NCBI GenBank assembly: GCA_965644315.1
Contig: CBFFRQ010000089.1
Location: 1 to 64,000, forward strand
DNA from: Caecitellus pseudoparvulus
Taxonomy: Eukaryota > Bigyra: Bicosoecida
Reading direction: 5' to 3'
Length of the DNA stretch: 64,000 nucleotides
Position 1 is the first letter of the stretch. Each line of letters opens with the position of its first letter. The position numbers were made by a program, and so were the translations under genes. The notes beneath the pieces are model-generated. The model was given only the letters and a program-made list of their open reading frames with translations, was not told the DNA's origin and did not search any database. Below are positions 11,229 through 22,100 of the stretch, in pieces.

Positions 11229-11362
11229 TGTTTGTTGCGTATCCGCGCCAAGCGGTAGCCGCTGTGGCGTCCTACATGTGCAGAGGTGCATTGTGGGGCG
11301 CCCGTGTGACGCTCAAGCTGTACAGTGCCAAGCGGTGCTGAGGTGAAATGCATTGTGAATTG

Positions 11363-11378
11363 CTAACCTAACCCTAAC
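11363..11378. repeat. Short interstitial telomere island
   Basis: CTAACCTAACCCTAAC followed by degenerate CTAGCCTAG, between the 3' end of E2 and the truncated start of E3. Confidence 0.85.
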
Positions 11379-11422
11379 CTAGCCTAGAGCGCGGCGCGAG
11401 GCGGTGCAAGCTTACGGCGTGG

Positions 11423-11438
11423 CGTGGTGACAACCACG
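11423..11438 (+). promoter_or_regulatory. Proximal 3' UTR hairpin of E3
   Basis: CGTGGT-GACA-ACCACG, the counterpart of the 10638 hairpin, with one loop change. Confidence 0.5.
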
Positions 11439-12013
11439 GTCGTGGCTGACTGAAGTGCGAGGGCAGGGTGATGTGATGTCCTTGATGAATGACGGAACCT
11501 GTGGAAAGTTGGAAGATGATGAAGTGAATATGTCCAGTATACTTACGTGATGGCTCGGGGTCCACGTGCAGCCCGAGATAGATTCCTGTGACGGAGCGCG
11601 CGGAATTTGACAGGGTGAACACGCGGGCGCGCGGGGAAACGTCGCAGGCGGGGCGCACTGGTCCTCAGGGCCTTGATTGACGAAATGACTGGATGTTCTG
11701 TGAAAAGGAGGAGGTGTTCTTGGTGTTCTTGGTGCTCGGGTGGCGTTGTTCCGGCGGTGCGCGCTGCTACCACCGGCGTGGTGCAGTGCAACACCGTCGT
11801 GAAACGCCACCCGAAGGCGGCCACTGCGGCTCAGGACAGCGCGCAGTGGCCCCAGGCACACGTGCAGTGCCTGGCAAGGGCCAGGAGAAGCGGGGGGTTT
11901 CTGAATTATGAAGCGAAGTGTGGACTGGGACGAAGCAGGAGTGGACCCGGCCCCCTCTGGCTCAGCCGACTGAGCCGAGAGGGCGCGGGAGGGGCAGTTC
12001 GACACGAATGGGC

Positions 12014-12065
12014 GGGCGCGGGCGCGCCCTAGCAAGCGGCGGCTCATACAACGGACGTATGTCCG
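12014..12065 (+). promoter_or_regulatory. Conserved two-hairpin 3' UTR motif, copy in E3
   Basis: Hairpin 1 is GGGCGC-GGGC-GCGCCC (12014-12029). Hairpin 2 is CGGAC-GTAT-GTCCG (12052-12065). Spacing is 22 bases. See the copies at 8469 and 11177. Confidence 0.7.
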
Positions 12066-12207
12066 TGATGGCTGCAGACCCACGAGAGTGGGAGCCGCTG
12101 TAGCGCTCCTGGTGTGCCTTGTGCACAGCAGCGGGCGCTACATGTGATGCCCAAGCTGTATCGCGTGCAAGCGTGAAGGCGACATGCAATGCATTGAATG
12201 AGCTAAC

Positions 12208-12258
12208 CAAGCTGTACAGTGCCAAGCGGTGCTGAGGTGAAATGCATTATGAATCGCT
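12208..12258 (+). mobile_element. E4, 3' tip of a fourth retroelement copy
   Basis: About 50 bases nearly identical to 11314-11364 of E2, with two visible mismatches, ending at AATGCATTATGAATCGCT. It is joined directly to the TAACC at the end of E3, so a very short insertion or a recombination remnant lies here. It marks the inner border of the telomere-repeat-associated zone. The next base pairs read CTATCC rather than CTAACC. Confidence 0.65.
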
Positions 12259-12461
12259 ATCCGGCCAAGATTATGGGCGGGGTTGTCGTCTTAGCAAGCT
12301 ATCATTACAACCAAAAGAATGCAAATACGATCAAACACACAGGTCTGCAACTTGCAGAGTATTCCTGTACACTGGATCCTATTTGTACTCTTTTGTCGGA
12401 GAGAACTGAAACTATATTGCACGTATCCATTCTCTGTTCATCGAAGTGTCTGGGCTGCTGC

Positions 12462-14784
12462 TCACGAATGTCGGGGATTGGCGGCGCTGCTCCTTCGTTG
12501 AGCGGATGAGGTGCACCGGCGGGTGGAACTTGTGAGAGAAATCCGACCTCGGCTGTCATAGGACCGCCTTGCCGCCAAGGAGCCTCGCCGGGTGCGATGC
12601 TGCTCCGTCATGTCTGCAATGGCTACTATGTGGCCCATGCTCAGACGGCGTGTGCGCTGCAGAGGGTTCTCAACCTCTCCGCCGCCCCTGCCAAGCTCTG
12701 CCCTTTCGCTAAAGCTTGCACGCGGACAGGCATCATGGTGGGTCGAAGATGTACCTGGTGCACCAGGCATTGAATGGCTGAGGTCTGCAAGGACAGCTTG
12801 GGAGCTGCGCCCCGCTGCAGGAATCGGCAGGGCTGCTAGCTGGCCTGGTGTACTCTCATGGCCGGCTGGAAGGTCGAGCGTCTGATTTGCTTGCCCTGCT
12901 TGTGGTTGCGAGACGACCTGTACCTCAGCGCCAGCTGCTTCATCACTGCGTGCAGAGGTGGGCTTCAGTTTGCCTGCACGTAGTAGGTTGGTCGCGTTGC
13001 CTGCACTTGCCTCCGTGATGGACAGCAATGCTGACTTCTGCAAGTCCAACAATGATGTTGGCTGGGCTGGGCGTGTACCTGACAGCGCCCTTGGCGTGTC
13101 TGTTGTGATGCCGCTCGTTGGCACTGCGTTGGGAGAGAATGCCACAGAGACGAGGGCGGCTCCCCTTGGACCCAAAGCCTGCAGCACGGCATCGGCATCG
13201 CTACGTGGACTACCAGTCACCCCTTGTTGCATCATGCCACCAGGGAACGACAGCACAGTGCTCAGGCTGGTGGCCGTACTGGGGGCGGCTGGCTGGATGC
13301 GACGACACCTCGCCAGTCGCTGCGCCAGGTCTGACACAATCTCCACAAGCGTCGGCACTCGACTGTCCACGATCTGCCCCACGGTGCTGTCCCCTGCACT
13401 GTCCGCACTGCCCAGCTCAGGCAACAGAGCTCGGATGCGGGCTCCGACTCGAGCCAGCACTGCCCGTGCCGCTGAGCTGTACCCACGCACCACCACCAGC
13501 AGAATGGCCAGCAGAATGACACCTTGTGAAATATACAGCAGAGCATCCGTGAGTCCTCGCACACCTGCAGGTGGATGGAGGCTGTTCACGCCCACCAGGA
13601 TCACCTGCAGCAGAATGCCGCCATGTGCCATGACGTCCAGGTCTGTCAGCTCCTTCAGACACCAGGGCCGCCGCCACCGCACGAGAAGCAGGCTTCCCAG
13701 TACTACACCGCCCACCATGCACAGGCGCAAAGTGGTGTAGCCACGCGAAGCTACAGCATGCCGACTGGGCTAGCTCAGCCTCAGCGACAGCGGCCTCTGC
13801 AATGGCACTGCTCTTGTCGCCACCTGCGTGAGCCACAGTATACCGGGCTTGTACTGGTGTCATCTGGATGTTGTGGCTGCTTGACACGAAGCCACGCACC
13901 GTGGCGCCTCGCAGTGCAGCTGTGCTCGCTCCTCGTCACTGCCGCCAAGCCATGAAGGCGACGAAACCCACACTGCCTGCCAGAATGTGCAGCACGAGGG
14001 GGAAGATGAAGGGAGCCGCGGCTTTCACGGTGCCAGCTGGCACATTGGCATCGGCCATTGCTTCATGCTGAGGTCGCAGTCCCACCAGCTCGGCGTGCAG
14101 CTGCAGCAGAGCAGGCAGCAGGCGGACGTATGCAGCCGCTGGGAGCAACAGCAACACACTGCACCACACACCACGCGCTGTCCCAGTTGCAGGCTTTGCA
14201 AGTCCCAGCGTCGTTGCCAATGCCAGGAGCAGGAAAGCGCCCAGCGCCACCATGAACAGGTTGCCGACGTTGTCTGGACTGGATGGGTCGCCACCACCTG
14301 CAGCACAGGCCACAGATGGCAGACTGGCAAAATTGCTGGAGCCAGTGATGGCAGACAGCACTGCCATGGCACCTGTGCCAGCTGAGTCAGTGCCAGCATC
14401 GCGAGTATACAACGCGCCGTTCAGATTTGCGGTGGGCTGGCCTGCCCACGGCCTGGCCAGCTCGCAGGCGCTTGCCCACTGGTGCAGGGAGCGTGCTGAC
14501 GCCTGAAGAGAGTCTGGACCTGAAGGGGCGAGGATTGCGATCTGCGCTGAAATGCCGATGAACCACAGCATGATCCGCAGTCCGCCCAAGAACAGGCTGG
14601 TGGTGAGCTTTTCAACAGACTTGGCGTACTGGTGGAGAGCAAAAACTGCCAAGGCCATCGCCATGATGACCTGCAACATAGCAGAGCCAATGGCTGCACA
14701 TGCTGGCGATAATCTAGTGTCAGGATGCTGCCCACAAGCTGAACAAGGAGGCTTGGCAGCCCAGTGCCTCCCTGATGTCCCCAT
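12462..14784 (-). CDS. Eight-span membrane protein of unknown function with long cytoplasmic tail
   Basis: Predicted three exons on the minus strand: 14784-13940, 13876-13824 and 13750-12462. The introns of 63 and 73 bp (13877-13939, 13751-13823) have GT-AG ends and preserve the frame, giving 728 residues. The chosen ATG precedes a short Cys-bearing segment (CSACGQHP). Hydrophobic spans follow, near IGSAMLQVIMAMALAVFAL, GGLRIMLWFIGISAQIAIL, FMVALGAFLLLALATTLG, VWCSVLLLLPAAAY, FPLVLHILAGSVGFVAF, MVGGVVLGSLLLV, GGILLQVILVGVNSL and ISQGVILLAILLVVV. The last 270 residues are hydrophilic, Ser/Arg-rich and probably cytoplasmic. I recognise no family. It is the first single-copy gene inside the telomere zone. 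Further upstream exons cannot be excluded, because good acceptor sites (TTGCAG, GTGCAG) lie near the start. Confidence 0.6.
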
Positions 14785-14961
14785 CAGGCGTGATCGCGCC
14801 CCCAAGCGAGACTGCCTTGGCTGGCCCTGTGGGTGTTGCTGGGCTTGTTAATGGCGTGCTCTGCGCATTTCATGGCCCTAGGACTGCCTGGGGCAGCTAT
14901 CATGACCGTCCGTACAGTACTGGGACGAGCAAGACTACCGCCCTAGCATGGAGAAGGGACG

Positions 14962-15585
14962 GTGACGGCGCTCTCACGCAATGCGGCTGAGTTGCACGTC
15001 GCGTCGGCACTCCTGGATGGGAAAGGTTCAGTGGACGCCACAAAGAAAAGGGAAGCGACTGACAAACGAGAAAAGACGCTCTATAGGTTCATCGAGCTCT
15101 CTGAGGCCACGGAGTACAAGGCAGGAACCCTGGCAGGCACGGCACACACCGTCACGAACGAAAAATGGACCGTGGAGGTTGCCGCGAACACAGCCTTGGC
15201 CTGCTCAGCACACACCTCGCAGGCCCAATGGCAGTCTGTGGGAGTGACTTTTCTTCTCGGCGATGTATCCAGCCCACCATACTGCCGGGCCATGCCAGCG
15301 GGACGAACCAGTCTCGCTTCATCGTTTCCACATCCTGGGCTAGGTGAAGCGATACCCACAGCAACACGGCCCAGCCGCACACACAGCGTGATCACGATGG
15401 ACGTCGAAAACACCCAGCCACGCGCTCCCGAGCAGGCGTGCACCGAAAGTTTCACCAGCTCCACCTCGAGGTTGGCCGCCACCGCCTCAGCTGCAAACGC
15501 CAGTGCCGCATGGGTCAAAGGCCCGGCCGGCCACATGCAACGTGCAGCGCAACAGTGCATAGGTGCAGAAGGGTGGACTTTCTAA
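14962..15585 (+). pseudogene. Fragment of a dispersed coding repeat (same family as 58.8-59.2 kb)
   Basis: A 207-codon open frame without a good ATG. Its first 85 codons (about 14980-15235) match the minus strand at 58965-59215 without gaps. Shared words are AEL-VASAL-DG-GS, EAT-K, TLAGT-H-VT and AAN-ALA. Nucleotide identity is about two thirds by eye. Conservation of the frame shows that the shared segment was coding. Beyond this segment the two copies diverge. The opposite strand here also has an ORF (15560-15081) with a hydrophobic stretch, so the coding strand is judged only from the better-supported copy at 59 kb. Function unknown. Confidence 0.4.
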
Positions 15586-16600
15586 TATGCCTCTCTTCGG
15601 CAAGGGGGCAACCAGCTGCAGCGCTGGGCGCTGGAGCGGGGCTGGCCTTGTGCTTGGTGTGAAGGGAGTTTCATCCTGAACGGCGGACAATCACAAGCCG
15701 CTTGTTGAAAGGCCTGGAGCACGGTAGAGGCAGTACACATGCGACGGACACCCTTCACATGTCTACGTCCACCTCGCCCCCCAGCACCGGGGAACTTCAC
15801 CCTGCCATGAAGAGGCGGCCAGAATGCTCAGCTGCATGGGAAAGGTTGGTGTTGGCGGTGCGAAACGCGAAGCCACTCCGACACAGGGCGCTTCTGGCTG
15901 GACGGGTGGTGTTCCTGCAAAGATTGGGGAACTGCATGTCGAAGTGGCTTCAATGGGTACATGAAGCAGTGAATTGTGGCAAATCTCCCTGAACAGTCGC
16001 CGCAAGACGCTAACAACTCTGGGCTGGAAAGTCACGCAGAGAGCAACGGGTCTCTTACTGAAGTGCATTTTGCAGTAAGCTTCTCTGCTTTTCATGCCCT
16101 GCTCCTCATAGGCGCGCACAGGCTGGACGTAGTGGACGGCAGTTGCCCTGTCCACGCCTCAGCCTCCAAGCACCTCCACGGCGCCTGAGATGCATGTGCT
16201 GTGACCTCCACCTGCACCAGTCGCTCGTCCGAGCGCACTACCCACCCAGGCCTGCCTTTGCTCCCACAAGTATCATGACCACGGCTGAGGCTGCAGGAAG
16301 CTGCTTGAAGATTGATCTTTCCCACGCCGTGTGCCTTAGCCTTGGTGTCTCCGCAGCAGCTGGCCGAGAGTGCCCTGTGTCGAGCGTGGGTGAGGTGATC
16401 AAGGAAGAATGCAGGCGCCCATGCAGGCTGTGGCAAGGCTTCGAAATCGCATCTCAAGCCACTTAACGCCCCAAACCACACCCTCCTTGCAGCTTTCGGC
16501 CTGGTCCCAGCCCCACCTTTGCGAAGCCTGGCCTTGTCCAGGTACAGCGGATGGCAGCGAACGGAGCCAAGCCTCCAATTCAACCTGCACACAGCAGCCA
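15586..16600. other. Region without a supportable gene
   Basis: Short overlapping ORFs on both strands, none with recognisable motifs or convincing composition. The right part may hold remains of the ankyrin gene that follows. Confidence 0.4.
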
Positions 16601-16649
16601 GAGAAGCACCCCCACAAGTGCAGCTCGCGCACCTACGCAGCAGCAACCC

Positions 16650-18140
16650 ACGGTCTGAACAGCCCCATTGACGTTCGTCCGTGGCGAGTGCTCGAGGCGC
16701 CCCAGACAGCGTCCTTGGCTGCCTCTGCCGCGATGTCCCCTGTCGCAAGCCAAGACTTGGGAGCAACTGCTCGAGCTCCACCCAGACCCATAAACCCGAA
16801 CCAACCGCAGCAAGGCCCTCCTTGCACGCTAGACGGAAGCCAGCTTCATCTCAGACGCGCACTTCCACACTTCGGCCATCACTCAAGGCAAGAAGTTCCC
16901 GAACCACGCCCAAGTGGCCGTTGGAGCTGGCCCAGACAAAACCAAAGTCAAGCCCGCCTGCATCCCCAGCACTTTCAACAGCGTAAAGGCCTGTCAGAAA
17001 GAACATCCCCTGAGCAGCAGAAACGAGTCACTCTGACTTGCCCATCGAGCGTCGAACCCTCCCCGAGCATGTACGCCGCAAGTCTGCTCGTCAGCTAGGC
17101 CAAGCAGCTCACAAAGGGCGCCCACATGGTCGCCATGGCACATCTTCACAAGCTCGGCCTCAAATTCCTTCCCATTACTTGCATGCGCGTCCACAGCTCG
17201 CCCCCCTCAAAGTGCGAGAAGCTCCCACAACACATCCAAACGCCAGCCTGAACGCAGCTTCACACCTGGATCCACCTCTCGCAAACGCGTGAGCTGCCCG
17301 GCCACCATGCAAGCTCAAAGGTGTCACCAACATCCCAGGTGTCCATGCTAGCGTGAGAGTCGAATCCTGGCCTCAGGCACATTGAGGTCTGCTGTGTGCA
17401 CGTCCACTACGCGCTCTCCTCCCAAAAACGAGAGTCTCTACTCTGCCCGTAGCAGCACCGCAGCTCTGCGCCCCTCTCGAGTGCTTGTGCCGTCCCATAC
17501 GGCATCTTTGCCAGCCTGGACAGCAGCCAGCCCGGCATCAAGCCTGTCCTGGAGTGGAATGACGCGGCTGCCAGTCAGCGCCAGCAGCTCTTGCATGACA
17601 CCCACATTGACACCTTGGAAGGCGAAGCGGAAGGCAGCCCCGTTGCCCGCGTTCACATTCACAGCCCGCTGCCCAGTCAGAGCTTGGAGTTCTCGCACTA
17701 TCTCCACATGGCCAAATGCACACGCTTCGCGGAAGCCAGCCCCAGGCACACCCCTTGGCCCGGCATGCACATCCACTGCCTGGCCACCCTCCGAGGTCAG
17801 GAGCTCGCGGACCACTCCCAAGTGACAGCTCTTGCACGCGCCCCGGAACCCTCCTTCGGGCCCAAGCCAGTCCCTTGCGTTCACATCCACGGCACGCGGA
17901 CCAGTCAGAACTACGAGTTCACGCACGATGTCGACGTGACCATGCCCACATGCCTACTGAAATCAAATTTCTCGCCCACACAAGCCGCCAACATGCACAT
18001 CCTCCGCATTGTCACCTGCCAGCTCCAGGACATCGCGGACTTCCTGCACCCTTCCGTCTCAGCAAGCAGCCAGGAGTTTGGCTTCGCTGCTGCCACATCC
18101 TTGTCCACCTCCCGGCATGAAAAGGCTGGCCAGATCAATC
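16650..18140 (-). pseudogene. Decayed ankyrin-repeat gene
   Basis: On the minus strand, ankyrin-like units can be read in several frames, broken by stops. The best piece is 17926-17438 (162 codons), with FREACAFGHVEIVRELQALTG and neighbours such as CKSCHLGVVRELL and VGVMQELLALTGSRVI. A second group at lower coordinates includes ASSNGHLGVVRELLALSDG (near 16900) and CHGDHVGALCELLGLAD (near 17130). Both groups end in a related sequence (GKDAVWDGTSTREGR near 17480, AKDAVWGASSTRHGR near 16700), which suggests an ancestral tandem duplication of roughly 0.8 kb. No single exon structure joins the pieces, so I call it a pseudogene. A gene with many small exons is possible. Ankyrin repeats bind other proteins; no partner can be named. 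Confidence 0.5.
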
Positions 18141-18885
18141 GGCATCATTGGCTCCAACGGCATGAAAGAGCCTGCACTTCCAAACGGTGCTTGCCACCCC
18201 TCCTCTGGCGCTACTCCATGCGGCTGTCCATCCACCGTGGTCCAGCAGCCGTGAGAAGATACCAGCGACATCGGGGACTCCACTGCGCTCGAGCTTCAAG
18301 GGTGCTGACCTCCTTACAGAGACCTCTGACACCAAACAAACTGAATACTATTGCGTTAGCCCCGGCTATCAGGACCTTCGCCGTGGACCTTGAGGTTTGC
18401 CAAAGGCTGCGTTGGCCTTGCGTTTCGAGCGAAACCCTCTCAGGCTGTCCCGCACGGCCGCCCACTATCATGGCAGGCCCTGGCGCGCGTGCAGCACAGA
18501 TATTTTTCCGCGCTGAACAATGAACTTTCCTTCGCTTCATGGAATGTGCGCCATGCCAATTTCTGCGGATATGCACATCTCAAGTCTGGCACCTGCACCC
18601 TTCGCACGCAGGGAGAGTAAGCCCCTTGCAATCACAGTTACACGATAGCCCAAGAACCACACAACCCAAGAAGGCCGCCGCTTCTCGTGCGTGTCCGTCC
18701 AAATGCACAACGCTCGATGCCAGGCAGTGTGCTCTGCAACAAGTATACCTCCCGCCCGGGTTCAGCTGATTTAGGCCAGGAGAAGGCGAGATTGCTGCAG
18801 CAACCTCCTTCAGCCTGACCTGCGTTACATGCACTACCACCCATTAAACCTATCGGTTTTTGTGAGGATTTGAGCTTTACTTGCG
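18141..18885. other. Intergenic region upstream of the histidine kinase
   Basis: No supportable gene. The minus-strand ORF 18576-18211 could be the start of the ankyrin gene but shows no motif. The right part should contain the promoter of the histidine kinase gene. Confidence 0.4.
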
Positions 18886-19142
18886 ATGGGGTGCTCTTCC
18901 AGCAGGCCTGGGGCGCCTCCAGCAGACCCTGCGGATTTTGAGCCAGCCTCAGGGGGTGCACAGTCCTCACAGCCGTGCGTCGCCCTTGAGCGAGCCACGC
19001 GTGAGCTTTGCCGGCTTGATGCTAAATCACGGTTTCCCTCTTGTTCCAGCCGCAGCTGCTCTGGTGGACCGCCTGGATCCATGAGCACGCACGAAAGCGG
19101 TGCGTGGGCGTGGTGCCCGTCACTTTCGCGCATCCGTTTACC

Positions 19143-22100
19143 ATGTGCTACTCCGCCTCTGGCGCAGGGACTCCACTTGGCGCTCTTCCCGCATCTTTGC
19201 ACGCGCGGCAGCATTCTGAATCGTCGTCGTTTCCGCCGCCAGCGTTGCCTGGCCTGGCTCCCTCCTACAGCTTGCTCCTCGGCAGCAGCCACGCTGACAG
19301 CTCCGCTAGCGGTCGCCTGCACAGCACCTCGAGCACCACTGCACATGGGAGTAGACGGGCTGTAACGGCATCACGCAGTGGTAACCTTTCTGGCACTCCC
19401 TACACCGCACCACCAACCCTTCCCCCAAGGCTGGCAGAGGTCCTGCCAGCTGCTGGCGGCCACACACCCAGCGCACCCACACCTGACCTTGTCAGTGACT
19501 ATGGACACCCTCCACGTGATGAAAGCGATGAATGGCTCCCACGCGTTCGCCCAACCATTGTGCAGTTGGGTGTAGGTGTGCGGAATGTAGGCCCAGCCCC
19601 TGTCTTGGCTCGGCAGTGGACAGGGAACAGTGACCAGGCGCACCAGTTCGCTGACAGGCGGCCCTGGCAAGAGAGTGGCACTGACATCGACTCTCCTTTT
19701 GCCCAAGAGACCGTGTCTGGTGCTTTGAGAGGCAGCGAGGTGTTGCCGGGATCGGGGGTGACCCGCGAGCATCAGCTGGCTATGCTGGACTGCATTATGG
19801 CCGTGCAGGCAGCCTACATCGACGCGCAGCCACCTGCCAGCTTGTTTGCGCCGCTGTTGCAGCAGGCATGTACAACCGCTGGCTGTAGCTTTGGCTTTCT
19901 TGGTGAAGCGTTTCTGCGGCGCGCTCCCTTGGCTTCTCAGTCGGAGCACGTACTGGAACCGCACGCCATCGCTGTGAGCGGCGGTGCAAGCCCGCCGTCC
20001 ACTGCAACCTTGCAGCTTCTGGCTCGGCCAAGCTTGCAGAGTGCGAGCCTGGACACCATGCATGGCCCAAGTCGCGACTTGCCCAGCCTCTCAAACTTCT
20101 TGTGCATCCCCCTTGCGTGTGCGGGGCACATGGTTGGGGTGCTGTGTCTGGGCGGACGGCCCACACGGTTCTCTGTGGCATTCCACGATGCCATCGCCCC
20201 ACTCTCCACAACTGCCGCGGCCTTGCTGCAGGGGTTCAAGAATCGTCGCGTCGAGCAAGGCCTGCGGCGCCGATTGACCAGCGAGAAGCAGCTGCTGGAC
20301 GTGCGCGTGAAGGAGGCCACAGCAGAGCTCCGGGCTGCCCAAGCAAGGCTGCAGGCCAAGAACGCGGAGCTGGTGGCCAAGCACCGCACCCTTGCATCTG
20401 CAAAGGCGAGTCAGCAGAGTATGTTCGGGAAATTAACTCATGAGGTGAAAAACCCCCTGTACGGTATGAAGGGCCATGTCGCAGAGTTGGTGGAAGACGC
20501 TGCAGCGCCTGGCACGAACCTTACTCCCGACCAAGCTGCCTCCCTTGCCATCATCCAGAGCAATATGACCCAGATCTCGCTCGTGGTCGAGGATATCTTG
20601 GCATTGATCAAGATGCAAACCCATGCCATGCGCATTCGCCCGACGTTTGTCTCCATGCGCGGCATGGGAGACATGCTAATGGCAGCATACAGCCCAGATG
20701 CTCGAAACCGAGGTCGGACCCTCACCTTAGAGCTATCGGACTCTGTCCCGCCCTTGGTCCTTGCGGACAAGCAGCGCTTGCGGCAGGTCCTGGACAACTA
20801 CGTGTACAATGCGATTAAGTACGCATCAAAGCACGTCAAGCTCACGATCAGCTCGAGCAGTGTCTTCAAGGCTGCTGACGTGGCGAGCTGGCGCCGTCAT
20901 GCTCGCCAGTCGTCACATGGTAGCACGGCCAGCCAGTCAGGCGTGGGGGCAGATGACCTGGACACCTTTGTTGTGATGTCGTCGCCCCAACCCGGAAGCC
21001 CAACTGTCTCTGACACAGCGTCTCCTGCCCAGGCGACAGACAGTGGAATGGACGCCAGCAAGCACAGTGAGTTCCAGGGGTGGGATGCGCCGCCATTGTC
21101 TGCAAGAGATGTGCTCCGCATGGGGCAAAAGTGTGCTCTGTCGCACGATCTGGGGCCGACAGTTGTCGCTGCTGGGGATACCGCTGATGCTGCGCAGACC
21201 GGCCTCGACGCAGAGTACACTTTCCTTCTTGTACAAGTTGCAGACGACGGCAGGGGGCTGTCGCCCGAGGTCGCTGCACAGCTGTTCAAGCCCTTTGTCC
21301 AAGAGGGTGACTTGGCAGGTGGCCAAGTATCAGAGGCTGGAACTGGTCTTGGCTTGGCCATCGTCCATGAGCTGGCAATAGCGCTCAAGGGCGAGGCCTG
21401 GGTTGTATCTCAGCCAGGACAAGGGAGCGCCTTTCGTTTCCTTCTTCCTGTGCGATTGCCAATGGAGCAGGACTGTCCGCAGGGGCAGTCGTTGCTCCAA
21501 GTCTCAGCGGCTGCAGCCACAGCAGGCATGGCCATGGCGGCACCACGGCCTCACTGCGTGCTGCCTTTCCGTCGAAAGGCCATGGCGCCTCCACAGCATG
21601 CGCCTGCCCCCCCTGCATCTCCTCTGGCAGACCTGAAGCCAACAGCAAGCGCTCGTGCAATCCTAGCCACGGGAATGTGCACAGTTCTGGTTGTAGACGA
21701 TGCAGATGTAAATCGACGCTTGCACGTTCGTTGGCTGAAAAAGATGGGTGCCCCTTCTTCCTCTGTTGTGCAGTGCACGAACGGTGTAAGTGCCGTTGAA
21801 ATCATCTGGCAAGGCTGGGTGACTTCTCTGCCTCACGCAGCAGAGCGAGCTGGAGTTGACATGACCAACCTGCGAGAATACCATGAGCGAAACTCCCTCC
21901 CTTGGCTCACCAAGCCTGTCGATATTGTCGTCTGTGATATGAGCATGGCCCCGGGGAACGGCTACGCTGTCATGCGTGAGCTCCATCGCTTGTTTGGCTG
22001 CTTGCTGCTGCACTGCATGTCAGAAACTGACGCTGCACGAGCAATGGCCCGGCCTATTTTACCTGGCATAGATCCACCAATAGGATCAGAGGGACAGAAG

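Larger units (their letters stand above)
8730..11362 (+). mobile_element. Telomere-nested non-LTR retrotransposon copy E2, 5' truncated
   Basis: Begins directly after the telomere island at 8729 in the middle of an open reading frame, the usual mark of 5' truncation during target-primed reverse transcription. It contains the C-terminal part of a reverse transcriptase ORF, an 820-base 3' UTR with three hairpins, and the family 3' terminus AAATGCATTG. A second short telomere island follows. The 3' end faces the centromere. Confidence 0.75.
11379..12203 (+). mobile_element. Telomere-nested retroelement copy E3, 3' UTR only
   Basis: No credible ORF. About 825 bases that correspond in length and landmarks to the 3' UTR of E2: the CGTGGT/ACCACG hairpin near its start, the two-hairpin motif at 12014-12065, a CTACATGTG segment, CAAGCTGTA, and the terminal CAATGCATTG before AGCTAACC. 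It appears to be a copy truncated just inside the 3' UTR and is clearly diverged from E2 elsewhere. Confidence 0.7.

Noticed and set aside
15081-15560. Minus-strand ORF with a hydrophobic segment
   Set aside because: The same bases on the + strand carry the block conserved in frame with 59 kb, so this is more likely a shadow. The hydrophobic stretch alone is weak evidence for an extra exon of the 12-15 kb membrane protein.
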